NCBI GenBank assembly: GCA_965243805.1
Contig: OZ251577.1
Span: 2,170,001-2,234,000, forward strand
Length of the DNA stretch: 64,000 bases
Reading direction: 5' to 3'
Origin: CATQHQ01 sp965243805
Lineage (GTDB): Bacteria > Gemmatimonadota > Gemmatimonadetes > Longimicrobiales > Gaopeijiaceae
Part shown: positions 16,686-24,936 of the stretch, piece after piece
Layout of the letters: each line of letters begins with the position of its first letter
Numbering within the stretch: position 1 is the first letter of the stretch
The notes under the pieces: model-generated
Told to the model about the DNA's origin: nothing
The model's input: the letters and a program-made list of their open reading frames with translations, nothing else
Database searches by the model: none
Program-made: the position numbers and the translations under genes

Positions 16686-19265
16686 ATGTCCGTAGCCCAG
16701 AAGCGCGAGCGCATCCTTCCCCGCGTCATCGAGAGCGAGATGCGGGACTCGTTCCTCGACTACTCCATGAGCGTCATCGTCCAGCGGGCGCTCCCGGATG
16801 TGCGGGACGGCCTGAAGCCCGTGCACCGCCGGATCCTCTTCGCCATGCACGGCCTCGGTCTGCGGCCCGACCGGCCCCACAAGAAGAGCGCGACGGTGGT
16901 CGGCGAGGTCCTGGGCAAGTACCACCCCCACGGCGACTCGGCGGTGTACGACGCGCTGGTCCGCATGGTGCAGGAGTTCGCGCTGCGCTACCCCCTGGTG
17001 GACGGGCAGGGGAACTTCGGCTCCATCGACGGCGACTCGGCGGCCGCCTACCGGTACACCGAGGCGCGCCTGTCGCCGGTGGCCGGCGAGATGCTGGCGG
17101 AGATCGAGAAGGACACGGTCCTCTGGGAGCCCAACTTCGACGACCGGCTCGAAGAGCCCACCGTCCTCCCGTCTCGCATCCCCAACCTGCTGGTGAACGG
17201 CAGCGCCGGGATCGCCGTGGGGATGAGCACCAACGTCCCGCCCCACAACCTGCGGGAGGTGGCCGACGCCATCCGCGCACTGGCCGCCGATCCGGAGTGC
17301 ACCGTCGCCGACCTCATGAAGCACGTGCAGGGCCCCGACTTCCCCACGGGCGGCTACATCCTGGGGCACGACGGCATCCGCAAGATGTACGAGACCGGAC
17401 GCGGACGCATGACGATGCGAGCCCGGATCGCCACCGAGTCGCTTCGGGGCGGACGCAAGCAGCTGATCGTGACCGAGTTGCCGTACGCCGTCTCCAAACT
17501 GCGGGTGATCAACCGCATCGCCGGTCTGGCGCGGACGGGCGCGCTGCCGGACGTGGCGGACCTGCGGGACGAGTCGGACCGGGAGGGGATGCGGCTGGTA
17601 GTGGAGCTGAAGCGGGGAGCGGACCCGGGGCGCGTCATGGCGGCCCTCTTCAGGAAGACCGCCCTCCAGTCCACCTTCGGCGCAATCCTCCTGGCGCTGG
17701 ACGGCGGCAAACAGCCCGGCGAGTTCACCCTGAAGGAGCTGCTGGAGCGCTACCGCGACCATCGCCTGGACGTGATCCGCAGACGGTGCCGCTTCGAGCT
17801 GGAGAACGCCGAAGCCGAGCTCCACGTGGTCCGCGGGCTCCTGCTGGCGCTCGACCACATCGACGAGGTGATCGCGACGATCCGGCAGTCGGCGGACCGG
17901 GAGGAGGCGTCGGAGCGGCTCCAGCACCGCTTCGGGTTGGACGAGGTACAGGCCGAAGCGATCCTGGCGATGCGGCTGGCCAAGCTCACCGCCTTGGAGG
18001 GCGACCAGCTGCGGGCGCGGGAGGCGGCCCTCGTGAAGGCGATCCGCCGGCTACGGGCGGTGCTGGGAGACGAGAAGCTCCAACTTCAAGTCATGCTCGA
18101 GGAGCTGGACGAGGTGGTCGAGCGCTTCGGCGACGCGCGGCGGACCCGGATCCTCGACGGCCAGGACACGGCCGACCTCTCCTACGTCCAGTCCAGCGTG
18201 GCCGACGAGGACGTGGTGGTCGTGATCTCCCACCTGGGCCACGCCAAGCGCATCCCCATGCGCCTCTACCAGCGGCGGGTGGCGTCCGGCCTGTCCCAGG
18301 CGCAGATGGAGAAGTACCCGGACGACTACACGGAGCAGGTCGTGGTGGCCCGCTCCCAAGGCTGGCTCCTCGTCTTCACCCGCCGAGGCCGAGTCCACTT
18401 CCTGAAGGTGGAAGGCGTTCCAGAGGGCAGCCGGGCGTCGCGAGGACGTTCCGTCTATGCGCTGCTGGAGGCGGATCGGCGCGATCCCGTGGCCGCGATC
18501 CGTCCCGTCGAGGACCTGGGCGACGACCGGTACGTGGCGTTCGCGACGCGGATGGGAGTTGTGAAGCGCACCCGGTTGGCCGAGTTCTCGAACCCGAGGC
18601 CCGGCGGCTTGGTCGCCATCACGTTGCAGCCCGGCGACGAGCTGCTGAACGCCGCCCTCACCTCGGGAGACGCCCATTTCCTCATGCTGACTCGCGACGG
18701 CCGCGGCATCCGTTTCGCGGAGGACCAGGTGTCGGTGGTGGGCCGGACCGCCCAAGGAGTCAGGGGCGTGAAACTGCGGGAGGGGGACCAGTTGGCCGGA
18801 CTGCTGGTGCTGGTGCGCGACACCTCGGTGCTCATGGTGACGGAAGGAGGCACCGGCAAGCGCACGCCCCTGGCCGAGTTCTCGCTGCAAAAGAGAGGCG
18901 GGCTGGGCATGCGCGCCATGGTTCTGGGCGACGACAGCGGAGGCCTGGTGTCGGCACTGGAAGTGCTGGAGGACGACCAGGTGATGCTGGTGTCGGCGGG
19001 CGGCGTCCTCGTGCCCTTTGCTGCCGCCGAGATCGGCCTTCGGGGACGAAACGCCCTGGGGCAGAAGCTGGCGACGCCCGCCCCCGGCGACCGGATCGCC
19101 CAAGTCACCCGAGCGTTCGAGGTGGTGGACCCGGGACGGACCCGGGGCGAGGAGGAGAAGCCGGCCCAGGAGCAGCCGGCCCAGGTCAGAGAGGAGAGGC
19201 CGGCCCAAGTCCCGGAGGAATCGGGACTCTGGGAGCTGGGCGCGGGCTCGGAGGGCGAGCCGTGA
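16686..19265 (+). CDS. gyrA: DNA gyrase subunit A (or ParC-type topoisomerase IV A subunit)
   Basis: 859 residues from ATG 16686 with GGAG upstream. The winged-helix/tower region is intact: DYSMSVIVQRALPDVRDGLKPVHRR, QRDR segment GKYHPHGDSAVYDALVRM (wild-type Ser and Asp at the quinolone positions) and catalytic Tyr about 124 in YRYTEARLSP. The C-terminal pinwheel has six-blade-type repeats and a GyrA-box-like QKRGGLG; the canonical final lysine is leucine, so wrapping activity and the gyrA/parC distinction are not certain. The tail carries a short PAQ repeat. The stop overlaps the next gene by GTGA. Confidence 0.9.
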   Translation: MSVAQKRERILPRVIESEMRDSFLDYSMSVIVQRALPDVRDGLKPVHRRILFAMHGLGLRPDRPHKKSATVVGEVLGKYHPHGDSAVYDALVRMVQEFALRYPLVDGQGNFGSIDGDSAAAYRYTEARLSPVAGEMLAEIEKDTVLWEPNFDDRLEEPTVLPSRIPNLLVNGSAGIAVGMSTNVPPHNLREVADAIRALAADPECTVADLMKHVQGPDFPTGGYILGHDGIRKMYETGRGRMTMRARIATESLRGGRKQLIVTELPYAVSKLRVINRIAGLARTGALPDVADLRDESDREGMRLVVELKRGADPGRVMAALFRKTALQSTFGAILLALDGGKQPGEFTLKELLERYRDHRLDVIRRRCRFELENAEAELHVVRGLLLALDHIDEVIATIRQSADREEASERLQHRFGLDEVQAEAILAMRLAKLTALEGDQLRAREAALVKAIRRLRAVLGDEKLQLQVMLEELDEVVERFGDARRTRILDGQDTADLSYVQSSVADEDVVVVISHLGHAKRIPMRLYQRRVASGLSQAQMEKYPDDYTEQVVVARSQGWLLVFTRRGRVHFLKVEGVPEGSRASRGRSVYALLEADRRDPVAAIRPVEDLGDDRYVAFATRMGVVKRTRLAEFSNPRPGGLVAITLQPGDELLNAALTSGDAHFLMLTRDGRGIRFAEDQVSVVGRTAQGVRGVKLREGDQLAGLLVLVRDTSVLMVTEGGTGKRTPLAEFSLQKRGGLGMRAMVLGDDSGGLVSALEVLEDDQVMLVSAGGVLVPFAAAEIGLRGRNALGQKLATPAPGDRIAQVTRAFEVVDPGRTRGEEEKPAQEQPAQVREERPAQVPEESGLWELGAGSEGEP

Positions 19266-20416
19266 GGTTCCTGGTTCTGGGCGGCGGCACCCAGGGATCG
19301 GCGGCGGCCTACGACTTGCTCCAGGATCCCGCCGTGGAGCAGGTGACGATCGCCGACCAGAACGTGGACGCTCCGCGATCCTTCCTGGCGCCCTGGCTGG
19401 ACGGGCGGCTGGCGCTGCGGCAGCTGGACGCCTCGTCGGAGGGCGATCTGCGACGGGCCATGGAGGGCGCGACCGGCGTGCTCTGCGCGCTCCCCTACCA
19501 CTTCAACGTGGCGATGGCTCGCTTGGCGGTGGCGGCGGGCGCCCACTACACGGACCTGGGCGGGAACACGAAGATCGTGGAGCGGCAGCGCTCTCTCGAC
19601 GGCGAGGCGAAGGCCCAGGGCGTGTCGGTCGTCCCCGATACCGGCTTGGCGCCCGGCATGGTGAACATCCTGGCCGAGGACGGCATCCGGCGGATGGATC
19701 GCGTGACATCGGTGCGCATCTGGGTCGGCGGGCTGCCCCAGCACCCGCGACCTCCCCTCGACTACCAGATCGTCTACTCGCTGGAAGGCGTGCTGGACTA
19801 CTACGTGACGCCCGCGCTGGTGCTCCGGGGCGGACGGAAGACCACGGTCGAGGCCCTCTCGGGACTGGAGACGGTCGAGTTCCCGGACCCCCCGGGCGCG
19901 CTGGAGGCGTTCTACACCGGCGGAGGCATCTCCACCATGCCCACCCGGTACGAGGGCGAGATCGACACGATGGAGTACAAGACCTTGCGGTATCCGGGTC
20001 ACGCTCGGATCATGCGAGCCGTGCGGGAACTGGGTCTGATCAGCGACCAGGAGGTGGAGGTGGACGGCGTGCAGGTGGTGCCTCGACGACTCTTCGTGCG
20101 GCAGGCCACGCCAGCGCTCTCCAACCCCAGCGGCGAAGACTTGGTCGTGGCCCGGGTCCAAGTCCAGGGCGCCAAAGACGGTACCGCAGTCGAGGCCGGC
20201 TACCAGGTGCTAGACTTCTACGACCCCGCCACCGGGATCACCGCCATGGCGCGGACCACCGGCTTCTCGCTTTCGGTCACGGCGCTGATGCAGGCCCGAG
20301 GTACGATCGCCGAGCCGGGAGTGGGCACCCCCGACGAAGCCGTCCCCCCGAGCCAGTACGTGGCGGAACTGCGCCGGCGCGGCATCCATATCCACCAAGA
20401 ACAACGAACACCATGA
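19262..20416 (+). CDS. Saccharopine dehydrogenase-like / lysine 6-dehydrogenase family oxidoreductase
   Basis: 384 residues from a GTG overlapping the gyrA stop. The N-terminal Rossmann fold (FLVLGGGTQGSAAAYDLL) and CALPYHFNVAMARLAVAAGAHYTDLGG...PDTGLAPGMVNILA are characteristic of the saccharopine dehydrogenase/carboxynorspermidine-reductase/lysine 6-dehydrogenase group. The C-terminal domain has the mixed sheet region GEIDTMEYKTLRYPGH. It uses NAD(P) to oxidise or reduce an amino-acid-derived substrate, which cannot be deduced here. It is co-transcribed with gyrA and an ABC exporter through 4-nt overlaps. Confidence 0.82.
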   Translation: MRFLVLGGGTQGSAAAYDLLQDPAVEQVTIADQNVDAPRSFLAPWLDGRLALRQLDASSEGDLRRAMEGATGVLCALPYHFNVAMARLAVAAGAHYTDLGGNTKIVERQRSLDGEAKAQGVSVVPDTGLAPGMVNILAEDGIRRMDRVTSVRIWVGGLPQHPRPPLDYQIVYSLEGVLDYYVTPALVLRGGRKTTVEALSGLETVEFPDPPGALEAFYTGGGISTMPTRYEGEIDTMEYKTLRYPGHARIMRAVRELGLISDQEVEVDGVQVVPRRLFVRQATPALSNPSGEDLVVARVQVQGAKDGTAVEAGYQVLDFYDPATGITAMARTTGFSLSVTALMQARGTIAEPGVGTPDEAVPPSQYVAELRRRGIHIHQEQRTP

Positions 20417-21129
20417 CCCCTCCCAACTCCCCGGCCCGCCTGAAGGCCGACAGCCTCGATACCGGGTATAAGGCGGACACCCCGATCCTGCGGAGCCTGA
20501 CGCTGGACGTGGCGCCGGGGGAAGTCCTGGCGGTGGTCGGCCCCAACGGCGCTGGCAAGACCACCCTCTTTCGGACCTTGCTCGGCCTCCTCCCGCCCCT
20601 GGCCGGAAGCGTGACGATCTCGGGGTCGTCGCCGCAAGCCTACCGCACCTCCCAAGGCGTCGGCTACTTGGCCGAAGACACGGTGATGCCCCCCGGATGG
20701 AGCTCCGACGGCATCCTGGCGTTGGCCGCGGCGGCGGTAGGACCCGGTGCGGACCCGGACGGTGCCTGCGAGCTGGCGGGGGTGGACTTCCCCACCAACC
20801 GCCTGGCCGAGAAGCTCTCGAAGGGGATGCGTCGCCGGCTCGGGTTGGCGGTCGCCCTCGTCGGCCGTCCAGGGCTTCTCTTCCTCGACGAGCCCGAGGC
20901 CGGACTCGACCCGCGACAGCGCGTCCGGTTGCGAGGCAAGGTGGAGGAGCTCGCCGCCACGACCACGGTGCTCGTCGCCAGCCACGACCTGGGCGAGCTC
21001 GCCGTCATGAGCCACCGCGTGCTCTTCATCAACGACGGACAGACCCGGATCGTCGAGCCCCCGGCGGGAGGATTCACCCGCGACTTCCTGGAGGACACGT
21101 TCCTGGGCCGCGACGGAGGCCCGTCATGA
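20413..21129 (+). CDS. ABC transporter ATP-binding protein
   Basis: 238 residues from the ATG overlapping the preceding stop. All nucleotide-binding motifs are present: Walker A GPNGAGKTT, ABC signature LSKGMRRRLGLA, Walker B LLFLDEPEAGLD and the H-loop ASHDL. The overall form resembles the CcmA/NatA-type ATPases of exporters. The next gene, overlapping by ATGA, is its membrane partner. The exported substrate is not evident. Confidence 0.9.
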   Translation: MTPPNSPARLKADSLDTGYKADTPILRSLTLDVAPGEVLAVVGPNGAGKTTLFRTLLGLLPPLAGSVTISGSSPQAYRTSQGVGYLAEDTVMPPGWSSDGILALAAAAVGPGADPDGACELAGVDFPTNRLAEKLSKGMRRRLGLAVALVGRPGLLFLDEPEAGLDPRQRVRLRGKVEELAATTTVLVASHDLGELAVMSHRVLFINDGQTRIVEPPAGGFTRDFLEDTFLGRDGGPS

Positions 21130-21953
21130 CGATGCTCAAGGAGACCTTCCGGTTCGCCCTCCGCACCCGCTGGAAGCTTGCGCTGTTCATCTTCGTGCTG
21201 GGCGTCGCGCTGGCGGCTCTCGCCCGGTCGATGGAGGTCAACCCCTTCGTGACCGACATCCAGCAGTGGATGGAGGCGAACGCGCCCGATCCGGGGACTT
21301 CCCCCGAAGAAATGCTGTTCGGCAGAACAATGATGCTCCTCGCCCTCGGCGCAGTGCTCCGTCGCGCATTTCTTCTCGGCGCGGCGTTCTTCGGTCTTCA
21401 GGTCGTCGGGCGCTTGGTGGCGGGAGAGAGGGCGTCGGGCGCCATCATGCTCTGGGCCCAGCATCCCGGTTCGCTTCCCGGCTTCTACGGCAGGCGATAC
21501 GTCGCGATGCAGGGCGCAAACGCGGCCGTCCAGGCGGTGTTCGCGCTCACCGTCGCCACTGCCGCATTGGGCGCTGGCGGCGGGGTCGTCATGCGTGCGT
21601 TCGTGGAGCCCTTCGTCATCGGACTTCTGACGGCGGCGCTCAGCTTCGGGTTGTCGGCGCTGGGAATCCGGCGAAACGCCTTCATGGGTCTGACCTATGT
21701 TTTCGTGTCTCCCGTGGTGGCGTCGCTCTTCGTGGGAGACCTCGCTCCCCTGACAACCGGGGCGTGGGCACCGGTGGCCGCCGTCGCGCCCTATGTATTC
21801 TTCCCGTCGGGGGCCATCGAAGACTTCGCCCAGGGCTTCAGCACCGGATGGGACTGGTCGGCGGCTGGACTGGTCCTCTACCACTTCGCCCTCTGGTCGG
21901 GGCTGGCATGGCTCGGCCTGCGAAGGGTTGCGCGGCGCCCGTTGAAGCTGTGA
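21126..21953 (+). CDS. ABC-2-type transporter membrane protein
   Basis: 275 residues with about six predicted membrane helices (KLALFIFVLGVALAAL, RAFLLGAAFFGLQVVGRLVAGERASGAIMLW, ANAAVQAVFALTVATAALGAG, EPFVIGLLTAALSFGLSALG, VFVSPVVASLFVGDL, GLVLYHFALWSGLAWLGL). It starts in the stop codon of the ATPase gene, so the pair forms an exporter. The family-level match to ABC-2 permeases is inferred from topology and context rather than from a diagnostic motif. Confidence 0.78.
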   Translation: MTMLKETFRFALRTRWKLALFIFVLGVALAALARSMEVNPFVTDIQQWMEANAPDPGTSPEEMLFGRTMMLLALGAVLRRAFLLGAAFFGLQVVGRLVAGERASGAIMLWAQHPGSLPGFYGRRYVAMQGANAAVQAVFALTVATAALGAGGGVVMRAFVEPFVIGLLTAALSFGLSALGIRRNAFMGLTYVFVSPVVASLFVGDLAPLTTGAWAPVAAVAPYVFFPSGAIEDFAQGFSTGWDWSAAGLVLYHFALWSGLAWLGLRRVARRPLKL

Positions 21954-22039
21954 TCCCCGGCTGGCCCACCGTCTCCGCTGGCCCACCGTTCCCACTTGCC
22001 CGCCACCACACACCACATCTGCGAACAAGCCCCGACTTC

Positions 22040-23167
22040 ATGAATACGCCTCTGCGCCCGACGCTCCGCGTCATCCTCCTCGCCGTCGTTGCCGCCGTTC
22101 CCCTCGCCGTCGCGCTGGCACTGTTGCGCCCGGCCCCAGCTGGGGCCCAGAGCACGACACCAGGCGCGTCCTCAGGAACCGCCCGCGACTTGGTCGATCC
22201 CCGAGAGACCCGATTCGGCGAGATGCGTCAGTTCACCTTCCAGGGGGAGAACGCCGAAGCCTACTGGTCGTTTGACGGCTCACGGCTGATCTACCAGTCC
22301 ACGCCGACCCCGGGTGAAGGTTGCGACCAGATCTACGTGCTGGACCCGAACACGGGCGAATCGACAAGGGTCAGCACGGGAGAAGGTCGGACCACTTGCG
22401 CGTACTTCTATCCGGGCGGCGACCGCATCCTCTACTCGTCCACCCACCACTACGACCGCGCCTGCCCCGTCCGCCCCGACTTCTCCCGGGGCTACGTGTG
22501 GGCCGTCTACCCCAGCTTCGACATCTTTACCGCCGACGCGAACGGCGCCGGTCTGCGGCAACTCACCTCTTCGTTCGGCTACGACGCCGAGGCCACCTTC
22601 TCGCCAACGGGCCACCGGATCGTCTTCACGTCGCTGCGCAACGGCGACCTGGACCTCTACTCCATGCTCCCCGACGGCTCGGACGTGCGACGCCTCACCA
22701 GCCGACTGGGCTACGACGGCGGCGCGTTCTACAGCCCCGACGGCACCAAGATCGTGTGGCGCGCCCACTACCCCGAGACCGACGAAGAGCGGGAGGACTA
22801 CCTCTCCCTGCTGGCGGACGGGCTGATCCGCCCTTCGGCGCTGGACATCTACGTAGCCGACGCCGACGGTGCCAACCCGCGACAACTCACAGACAACGAT
22901 GCCGCCAACTTCGCGCCGTACTGGCATCCGTCGGGCGAGCAGGTCATCTTCTCGTCCAACATGGACGACCCCGGCGGGCGCGAGTTCGAGTTGTACGTGA
23001 TCAACGTGGACGGCACGGGGTTGGAGCGAGTCACATGGTCCGAGGGCTTCGACGGATTCCCTGTCTTCCACCCCGACGGCACCAAGCTGGTCTTCGGCTC
23101 CAACCGCAACGAGTCCCACGCAGGCAACACAAACATCTTTCTAGTGGAGTGGAAAGAGAGCGGTTGA
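22040..23167 (+). CDS. Exported TolB-like PD40 beta-propeller protein
   Basis: 375 residues from ATG 22040, with signal peptide VILLAVVAAVPLAVALALL...AGA. Repeats of the WD40-like PD40 type are clear: AYWSFDGSRLIYQSTPT, AYFYPGGDRILYSSTHH, ATFSPTGHRIVFTSLRNGDLDLY, AFYSPDGTKIVWRA, APYWHPSGEQVIFSSN and PVFHPDGTKLVFGSNRN, each followed by a DIY/LYV.. ADG.. LT strand. Such proteins are periplasmic or surface propellers related to TolB and to peptidase propellers; no catalytic domain is attached. Function unknown. Confidence 0.85.
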   Translation: MNTPLRPTLRVILLAVVAAVPLAVALALLRPAPAGAQSTTPGASSGTARDLVDPRETRFGEMRQFTFQGENAEAYWSFDGSRLIYQSTPTPGEGCDQIYVLDPNTGESTRVSTGEGRTTCAYFYPGGDRILYSSTHHYDRACPVRPDFSRGYVWAVYPSFDIFTADANGAGLRQLTSSFGYDAEATFSPTGHRIVFTSLRNGDLDLYSMLPDGSDVRRLTSRLGYDGGAFYSPDGTKIVWRAHYPETDEEREDYLSLLADGLIRPSALDIYVADADGANPRQLTDNDAANFAPYWHPSGEQVIFSSNMDDPGGREFELYVINVDGTGLERVTWSEGFDGFPVFHPDGTKLVFGSNRNESHAGNTNIFLVEWKESG

Positions 23168-23187
23168 GGGTCAGCACCGCCACAAGT

Positions 23188-23730
23188 TCAACGCCGCAAG
23201 CGTGGGTAGAGTTCGCACACTTCCAACAGGGACGGCGGCATGGGCTTGCGAAGCTTCTGTTCGACGTGGCACATCTGGTACAGTTCATCGGCAAGCGGCT
23301 TGCACTCGATCTCACGCGACAGCTTCCGATACGTGGCCGTCTCGTCTACATTGACTTCACCCTTCAGGTATGCGAACCACGTCTCGATGTTCCGCCTTGG
23401 CACGGCGATGAGCACCTTGTCCTGGTCGGACGGCACGGCAACATCCTGATCTCGACACTCGTTGTAGAGTTGATCCCGGCGATTCTGCGTGGAGCCGGAA
23501 TCGGCGTCGATCATCACGATCAAGAAGGCACGTTGGCGCCCGCGGACAGCTTTCAGTTCTTTGGGAAAGCGCTGGCGAACCCACTGTTCGCCAGATCCCA
23601 AACCGGTCGAGAACGAGGACTCTACGTGACGGCCCCTGATCTTGCGACGGTATAAGAACTGACGTGCAAAGACAGCCATTTGCCTGTCCTCGCACAGTAG
23701 AACAACATCGATCAAGACTCGCGATCCCAT
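23188..23730 (-). CDS. Small TOPRIM-domain protein, partner of the adjacent ATPase
   Basis: 180 residues. Glu14 in VLLCEDRQMAVFARQFL and the Asp75-x-Asp77 pair in LIVMIDADSGSTQNR have the order and spacing of a TOPRIM catalytic site, as in OLD-, RloB- or DUF4276-type nucleases. Its start lies 19 nt inside the end of the ATPase gene at 23712-24827, so the two are translationally coupled. The pairing resembles ATPase + TOPRIM defence modules such as PARIS, GajA-like/OLD or AbiL, but the protein is shorter than those described and the exact family is not recognised. Confidence 0.72.
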   Translation of the reverse strand: MGSRVLIDVVLLCEDRQMAVFARQFLYRRKIRGRHVESSFSTGLGSGEQWVRQRFPKELKAVRGRQRAFLIVMIDADSGSTQNRRDQLYNECRDQDVAVPSDQDKVLIAVPRRNIETWFAYLKGEVNVDETATYRKLSREIECKPLADELYQMCHVEQKLRKPMPPSLLEVCELYPRLRR

Positions 23731-24827
23731 CCCCGAGCGATCAACTCGGAAACCGTCAGCGCATCGCTTGAAGCCTCAGGTTGGTCCCTCACTCGCACGG
23801 GACCCTCGGTGTCCCGATAGAACCACTTTGCGTTGCCGCTGGCCAAATAATCGATTGTGACGGGGTGATGGGAGATGAGAACAACTTGCTCCAGAGTGTC
23901 CCCTACGGCCTCCGACGCGCTGACTACCCAAGGCTGTACTTCCCGAAGCGAAAGGTAGTTGTCCGGTTCGTCAATGAACAGCGACACCTTGCGATCTCCG
24001 GTAAGGTAGAGAAGCGAGTACATGGCGATCAGATTTCTTTGCCCGTCCGACAGCTGATGGAGTCCGTACCGTCGTTTGCTTTCTCCCGAAGCCCCAGCGT
24101 GGAATACCGCTTTGAGAGCACGCGAGTTCTCGCCTGATTCGGAAAGGACGAGGGAATCGAAACCCGGCAGGACTTCAGCAAGCATCTTGAAGAGCTCTGC
24201 AACTCCTCCCATGTTTTCCTGCGCAGCGTACCTGTACCATCCGGCGAAGTTGCGCATGGTAAGCTCGAGAAACGCATCTTCCGAACGAGTCTCGGGCTTG
24301 AAGAGCACTGGACAGGGACGTACAAGCATGATGCTGGCCAGCTCTCTCTTGAAACGCGACAGCTTCTTGTTATCGTGCCGTTCGTACAGGTGCCCCACAC
24401 CGGATTGGGACCAGTCAAAGGGGTACGACGGCCCCTTGCTGTGATCGTCCCGAAATAGCTGGGCTTCGCCGGCCTCGAAACGAAACAACGGATCACCGTT
24501 GCTAGTCAGGGTCTCCGTGTCGATTCGCATCTTCCCGAGTTCACGCTGGTGACCAATGGTCAAGGAGTAGCGGTACTCGGTGTCGCCGATCGACAGGTCA
24601 AGGACGATCGACTGCCGGTCTGACGTCTGGAGGAAGGACAGGTCGTCCCGGGAGAAGACGTGTTCCAGCTTTTCCTTGCCGACCACGAGTTGTTGAACCT
24701 TGCGCAGTACATCTAGTACCGTGCTCTTGCCGCTTCCGTTGGCGCCCAGGAAGATCGCAGCTTCCCGCAGTTCGATCTCGAAGTTCGTCAGGCAGCGGAA
24801 ATTGTCCACGTAAAGCCGGGTGATCAC
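23712..24827 (-). CDS. AAA/SMC-like ATPase of a two-gene ATPase-TOPRIM module
   Basis: 371 residues. N-terminal MITRLYVDNFRCLTNFEIEL and Walker A GANGSGKST (28-36) are RecF/OLD-like. Near the C-terminus are an ABC-type signature LSDGQRNLIAMYSLLYL, Walker B VSLFIDEPDNYLS, and ISHHPVTIDYLASG. It belongs to the AAA_21/SMC-like ATPases that act as sensors in bacterial anti-phage systems. The downstream overlapping TOPRIM gene supplies a possible nuclease. The flanking genes are metabolic, so this is an isolated module rather than part of a large island. Confidence 0.83.
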   Translation of the reverse strand: MITRLYVDNFRCLTNFEIELREAAIFLGANGSGKSTVLDVLRKVQQLVVGKEKLEHVFSRDDLSFLQTSDRQSIVLDLSIGDTEYRYSLTIGHQRELGKMRIDTETLTSNGDPLFRFEAGEAQLFRDDHSKGPSYPFDWSQSGVGHLYERHDNKKLSRFKRELASIMLVRPCPVLFKPETRSEDAFLELTMRNFAGWYRYAAQENMGGVAELFKMLAEVLPGFDSLVLSESGENSRALKAVFHAGASGESKRRYGLHQLSDGQRNLIAMYSLLYLTGDRKVSLFIDEPDNYLSLREVQPWVVSASEAVGDTLEQVVLISHHPVTIDYLASGNAKWFYRDTEGPVRVRDQPEASSDALTVSELIARGWDRES

Positions 24828-24936
24828 CGTTGTCGTCCTCGCGTGGTGTTCGTGTAGGGTCGTGCGGACCGGATCAAGCTACATCGGCCAGCAGTCGGTG
24901 GGCAAGTCTCGGAGCGGGATCAGCACGGAGCGGGAA

